From: Ardenticatenales bacterium
GTDB lineage: Bacteria; Chloroflexota; Anaerolineae; Ardenticatenales; Ardenticatenaceae
Assembly (NCBI GenBank): GCA_013812995.1
Contig: JACCSL010000260.1
Span: forward strand, 1 to 6,573
Length of the DNA: 6,573 nt
Reading direction: 5' to 3'
Shown: one piece after another, positions 4,427 to 6,573 of the stretch
Layout of the letters: each line of letters begins with the position of its first letter
How positions within the stretch are numbered: the stretch's first letter is position 1
Made by a program: the position numbers and the translations under genes
The notes under the pieces: model-generated
The model's input: only the letters and a program-made list of their open reading frames with translations
Told to the model about the DNA's origin: nothing
Database searches by the model: none

Positions 4427-6573
4427 TCACGTCAGGAGGCTGGTCAGGGCTAGGCTGACGCTATCCTCCAGGGACATTCGCTGTCCCTCCTCCAGACATC
4501 GCTCGAAGCTGTCCGGGCCGAGCTGCTCGTGCAGGGTCGCGAGCACTGCCTCATAGGGGGCCTGGTAGACGGATTCCAGATGTCGCCCGGTTTCGGTCAG
4601 CAGGGCCGCCACCGTCCCCAGCAGGCGCGTGGCCTGCCCATCGCCCCCGGCCGCGCCGCCTGCCTGGATCAGTGCTGCGACGACCAACAGCGGGTAGGCA
4701 AAGGTCTGCCTGCCCCCACTGCTCTGGTTTAGGCGAAGACTCTCGGCCAGGAAGCCGCGTGCCTCCGCGTACGCGCCCCGAGCGTAGGCAACGAGCCCCA
4801 GGTTCTCCAGCGAGTAGGCAACGCCACGCGGGTCGCCCATCGCCCGCGCGAGCGCAAGGCTTTCCTCATGATAGTCCTGCGAGTCCGCGTAGGCTTGCTG
4901 CGCGTAGGCAGCCAGTCCCAGATTGCCCAGCACGAAGGCTTCCCCCTGGCGATTGCCCAGGTCGCGCACCAGCGCCAAGCACCCTTCGTACAGGCCACGC
5001 GCCTCCCCGTACGCCTCCTGGCTAGAGGCAATGTTGGCGAGGTTGTTCAGAGAATGAGCGATGCCTAGCTTGTCACCTATCGCACGCCGCAGCACCAGGC
5101 TCTCCTCGTGCAGGGCGCGCGCCTCATCGTAGTCCCCCTGGTCGTAGGCGACGTTGGCGAGGTTGTTCAGGGTGCGCGCGAGGCCGCGTCGGTCGCCCAC
5201 GGTCCGCCAGAGGGCCAGACTCTCTGCGTGGTAGCCACGCGCCTCCGCGTATAGGCCCTGCTCATAGGCCAGTGCCCCGAGGTGATCGAGGGCCAGCGCT
5301 TGACCGGCAAGGTCCGCTCCGTCACGACACAGCTGGAGGCTCTCGGTGAGCACCGCCTGTGCCACCGCTTTCTGGCCCTGCCGCCGGGCCACCACGCCCA
5401 GCGACGCCAGGACCGCGCCCCTGCCTGATGCGTCCCCGACCTGCTCCCAGCGGGCCTGTGCCTGCTTCAGCCAGTGCCAAGCCGCGTCATAATTTCCCTG
5501 TTTCTCCAGCAGATTGCCCAGCGCCTGCTCGGCCTGGGCAAGGCTGGCCACTGTGCCACTCTGGGTGGCCAGGTCCAATACCTCCTGGTAGCGTCCCTCG
5601 GCGGCTCCCCACTCGCCCATCACCTCCAGTACCGCTCCCAGCTTGAGGCCGACATCAATCTGCTCGCTGCTCTCTGTCAGCAGGGGGAGCACGGTCTCGT
5701 AGTAGGCCCGCGCCGCGCCATTGGCATAGGCGGCCTGGGAAAGCTCGCCGGCACGGCGCAGATACTCGCGCTTCTTGCTCAGATTTTCGCTGGCCTGATA
5801 GTGATGAGCCAGAAGCATCACAGGCGTATCCCCCTCCTGCACTTCAAGATAGTGTGCCAGTTGCTCGTGCAGGCGCGCGCGCGTGGCGTGGGGCAGGCTG
5901 GTATAGGTCACTTCCTGGGTCAGTGCCTGGCGGAACTGGTAGGCGGGTTCTGGCTCCGTTGTGTCCGTTGCCAGCAGCGTACTCGCGGTAAGCTCGTCGA
6001 GGATATGCTCCACCTCGTCCTGCTTGCCCAGCGCGGGATAGTAGCCCCCGACCCACAACGCTGGAAAGCGTCGCCCGATGATGCTCGCCACGCGCAGGGC
6101 CAGTCGCTCGTGTTCAGGTATCTGATCCAGGCGGCTCAGAATTAGGCTTTCCAGGCTGGCAGGTAGGCTCAGGGTGAGCTCCTTGTGAGTTGGCTGAGCG
6201 AGCAGGTAGCGCGCCAGCTCCTCCAGGTAGAAGGGATTCCCGTAGGTGCGGGCCAGGAGCTGCTGGACGATGTCGGGTGAAAGTTCGCTCCCGCCGCCGC
6301 GCTGCCAGCACGCGTGGAGTAGCGCCTCGGCCGCGTCCGGCGCAAGTGGCTCCAGTAGCAGTTCGGTGAAGTAGGGTAGATCGCGCGCCTGAAGCTGAAA
6401 GTGCTCAGAGGGGCGGTAGGTGAGTACCACGAGCACGGGTTGTTTCCGGATGGCCCGTGTCACTGCTTCCAGAAGGTCCTGGGAGAGCGGGTCCAGCCAG
6501 TGCGCATCCTCCAGCACGAGCAGGAGCGGCGCGTGCTGCGCCCGAAGCTTCAGGCAGTCTATCAGGAGTGCCT
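4427..6573 (-). CDS. Large ATPase/TPR regulatory protein, C-terminal 714 residues (partial)
   Basis: Intracellular signalling or transcription-regulatory ATPase of the AAA/STAND type. The frame is open to the window edge, so the GTG at 6517 is not the true start and the P-loop lies outside. Numbering from that GTG: Walker B LLLVLEDAHWLDPLS (just before 1 to 12), sensor-like VVLTYRP (30-36), GNPFYLEELARYLL (93-106), IIGRRFP (146-152) and a winged-helix-like FRQALTQEVTYTSLP (195-209). Then come seven TPR units of exactly 40 residues (333-612) and a C-terminal AAA-regulator tail, RLLGTVAALL...FERCLEEGQRMSLEDSVSLAL. Proteins of this type in Chloroflexota usually begin with a cyclase, kinase, SARP or helix-turn-helix domain, or end in LuxR; none is visible here and the C-terminus has no LuxR domain. 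The stimulus is unknown. It shows no functional link to the purine genes. Confidence 0.85.
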   Translation of the reverse strand, partial: ALLIDCLKLRAQHAPLLLVLEDAHWLDPLSQDLLEAVTRAIRKQPVLVVLTYRPSEHFQLQARDLPYFTELLLEPLAPDAAEALLHACWQRGGGSELSPDIVQQLLARTYGNPFYLEELARYLLAQPTHKELTLSLPASLESLILSRLDQIPEHERLALRVASIIGRRFPALWVGGYYPALGKQDEVEHILDELTASTLLATDTTEPEPAYQFRQALTQEVTYTSLPHATRARLHEQLAHYLEVQEGDTPVMLLAHHYQASENLSKKREYLRRAGELSQAAYANGAARAYYETVLPLLTESSEQIDVGLKLGAVLEVMGEWGAAEGRYQEVLDLATQSGTVASLAQAEQALGNLLEKQGNYDAAWHWLKQAQARWEQVGDASGRGAVLASLGVVARRQGQKAVAQAVLTESLQLCRDGADLAGQALALDHLGALAYEQGLYAEARGYHAESLALWRTVGDRRGLARTLNNLANVAYDQGDYDEARALHEESLVLRRAIGDKLGIAHSLNNLANIASSQEAYGEARGLYEGCLALVRDLGNRQGEAFVLGNLGLAAYAQQAYADSQDYHEESLALARAMGDPRGVAYSLENLGLVAYARGAYAEARGFLAESLRLNQSSGGRQTFAYPLLVVAALIQAGGAAGGDGQATRLLGTVAALLTETGRHLESVYQAPYEAVLATLHEQLGPDSFERCLEEGQRMSLEDSVSLALTSLLT
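4682..5521 (-). repeat. Seven in-phase 120-base TPR-coding repeats
   Basis: Within the regulator gene, seven units start at residues 333, 373, 413, 453, 493, 533 and 573 (numbering from 6517), each exactly 40 residues with no indel. The consensus is LG-lAY-QG-YaEAR-lheESLaL-R-iGD--G-A-sL-N. This is the longer, 40-residue TPR type typical of ligand or peptide-binding regulators rather than the 34-residue canonical TPR. Units 3-6 are the most alike, pointing to recent duplication. Confidence 0.85.

Noticed and set aside
4252..4458. 68-residue plus-strand ORF
   Set aside because: Out of frame with the coding-like tail at 4187-4363, low-complexity composition and no ribosome site.
4682..5521. 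Regular 120-base repeats considered as a CRISPR or satellite array
   Set aside because: The period is exactly 40 codons in frame and encodes TPR units, with no conserved repeat plus unique spacer.
5474..6145. 223-residue plus-strand ORF
   Set aside because: Antisense to the ATPase/TPR gene; no start-site signal or recognisable domain.

Overview
The window (about 60% G+C by eye) reads as a chromosomal segment of a Chloroflexota bacterium, most likely Ktedonobacteria-like. This is an inference from three things: a very long ATPase/TPR signalling protein of the type abundant in that phylum, a bacillar-type Fe-S PurF, and GC-rich imperfect palindromic repeats beside AT-rich CGTAAAA-type repeats. 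No rRNA marker is present, so the placement is tentative. All intact genes lie on the minus strand and are described in that direction, from high to low coordinates.

6573-4427: the C-terminal part of a large AAA/STAND-type ATPase regulator with seven exactly 40-residue TPR units; its P-loop end lies outside the window. 4426-3603: a decayed stretch. It holds a plus-strand remnant of the C-terminus of another TPR regulator (4187-4363), an AT-rich inverted repeat (4101-4184), and a minus-strand reading frame that looks coding but has no credible start and an early end (4068-3739). 3602-3177: an intact 141-residue protein that resembles gas-vesicle accessory protein GvpU, with no other gvp gene nearby.

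3116-154: a purine biosynthesis unit. A probable promoter (3116-3086) precedes a 37-codon ORF (3079-2966) that overlaps the start of purK by ATGA. The end of purK overlaps, again by ATGA, a small ORF that appears to be split by a one-base frameshift (1821-1637). purF follows after 58 bases. PurF makes phosphoribosylamine at the first step of the pathway, and PurK carboxylates AIR to N5-CAIR at a later step. purE, the usual partner of purK, is not in the window.

Downstream of purF lie a short AT-rich heptad repeat (133-148) and an 80-base element able to fold into a three-armed cloverleaf (2-81). The least expected items are the two small ORFs locked to purK by ATGA overlaps, the orphan GvpU-like gene, and the broken genes around the AT-rich repeat.
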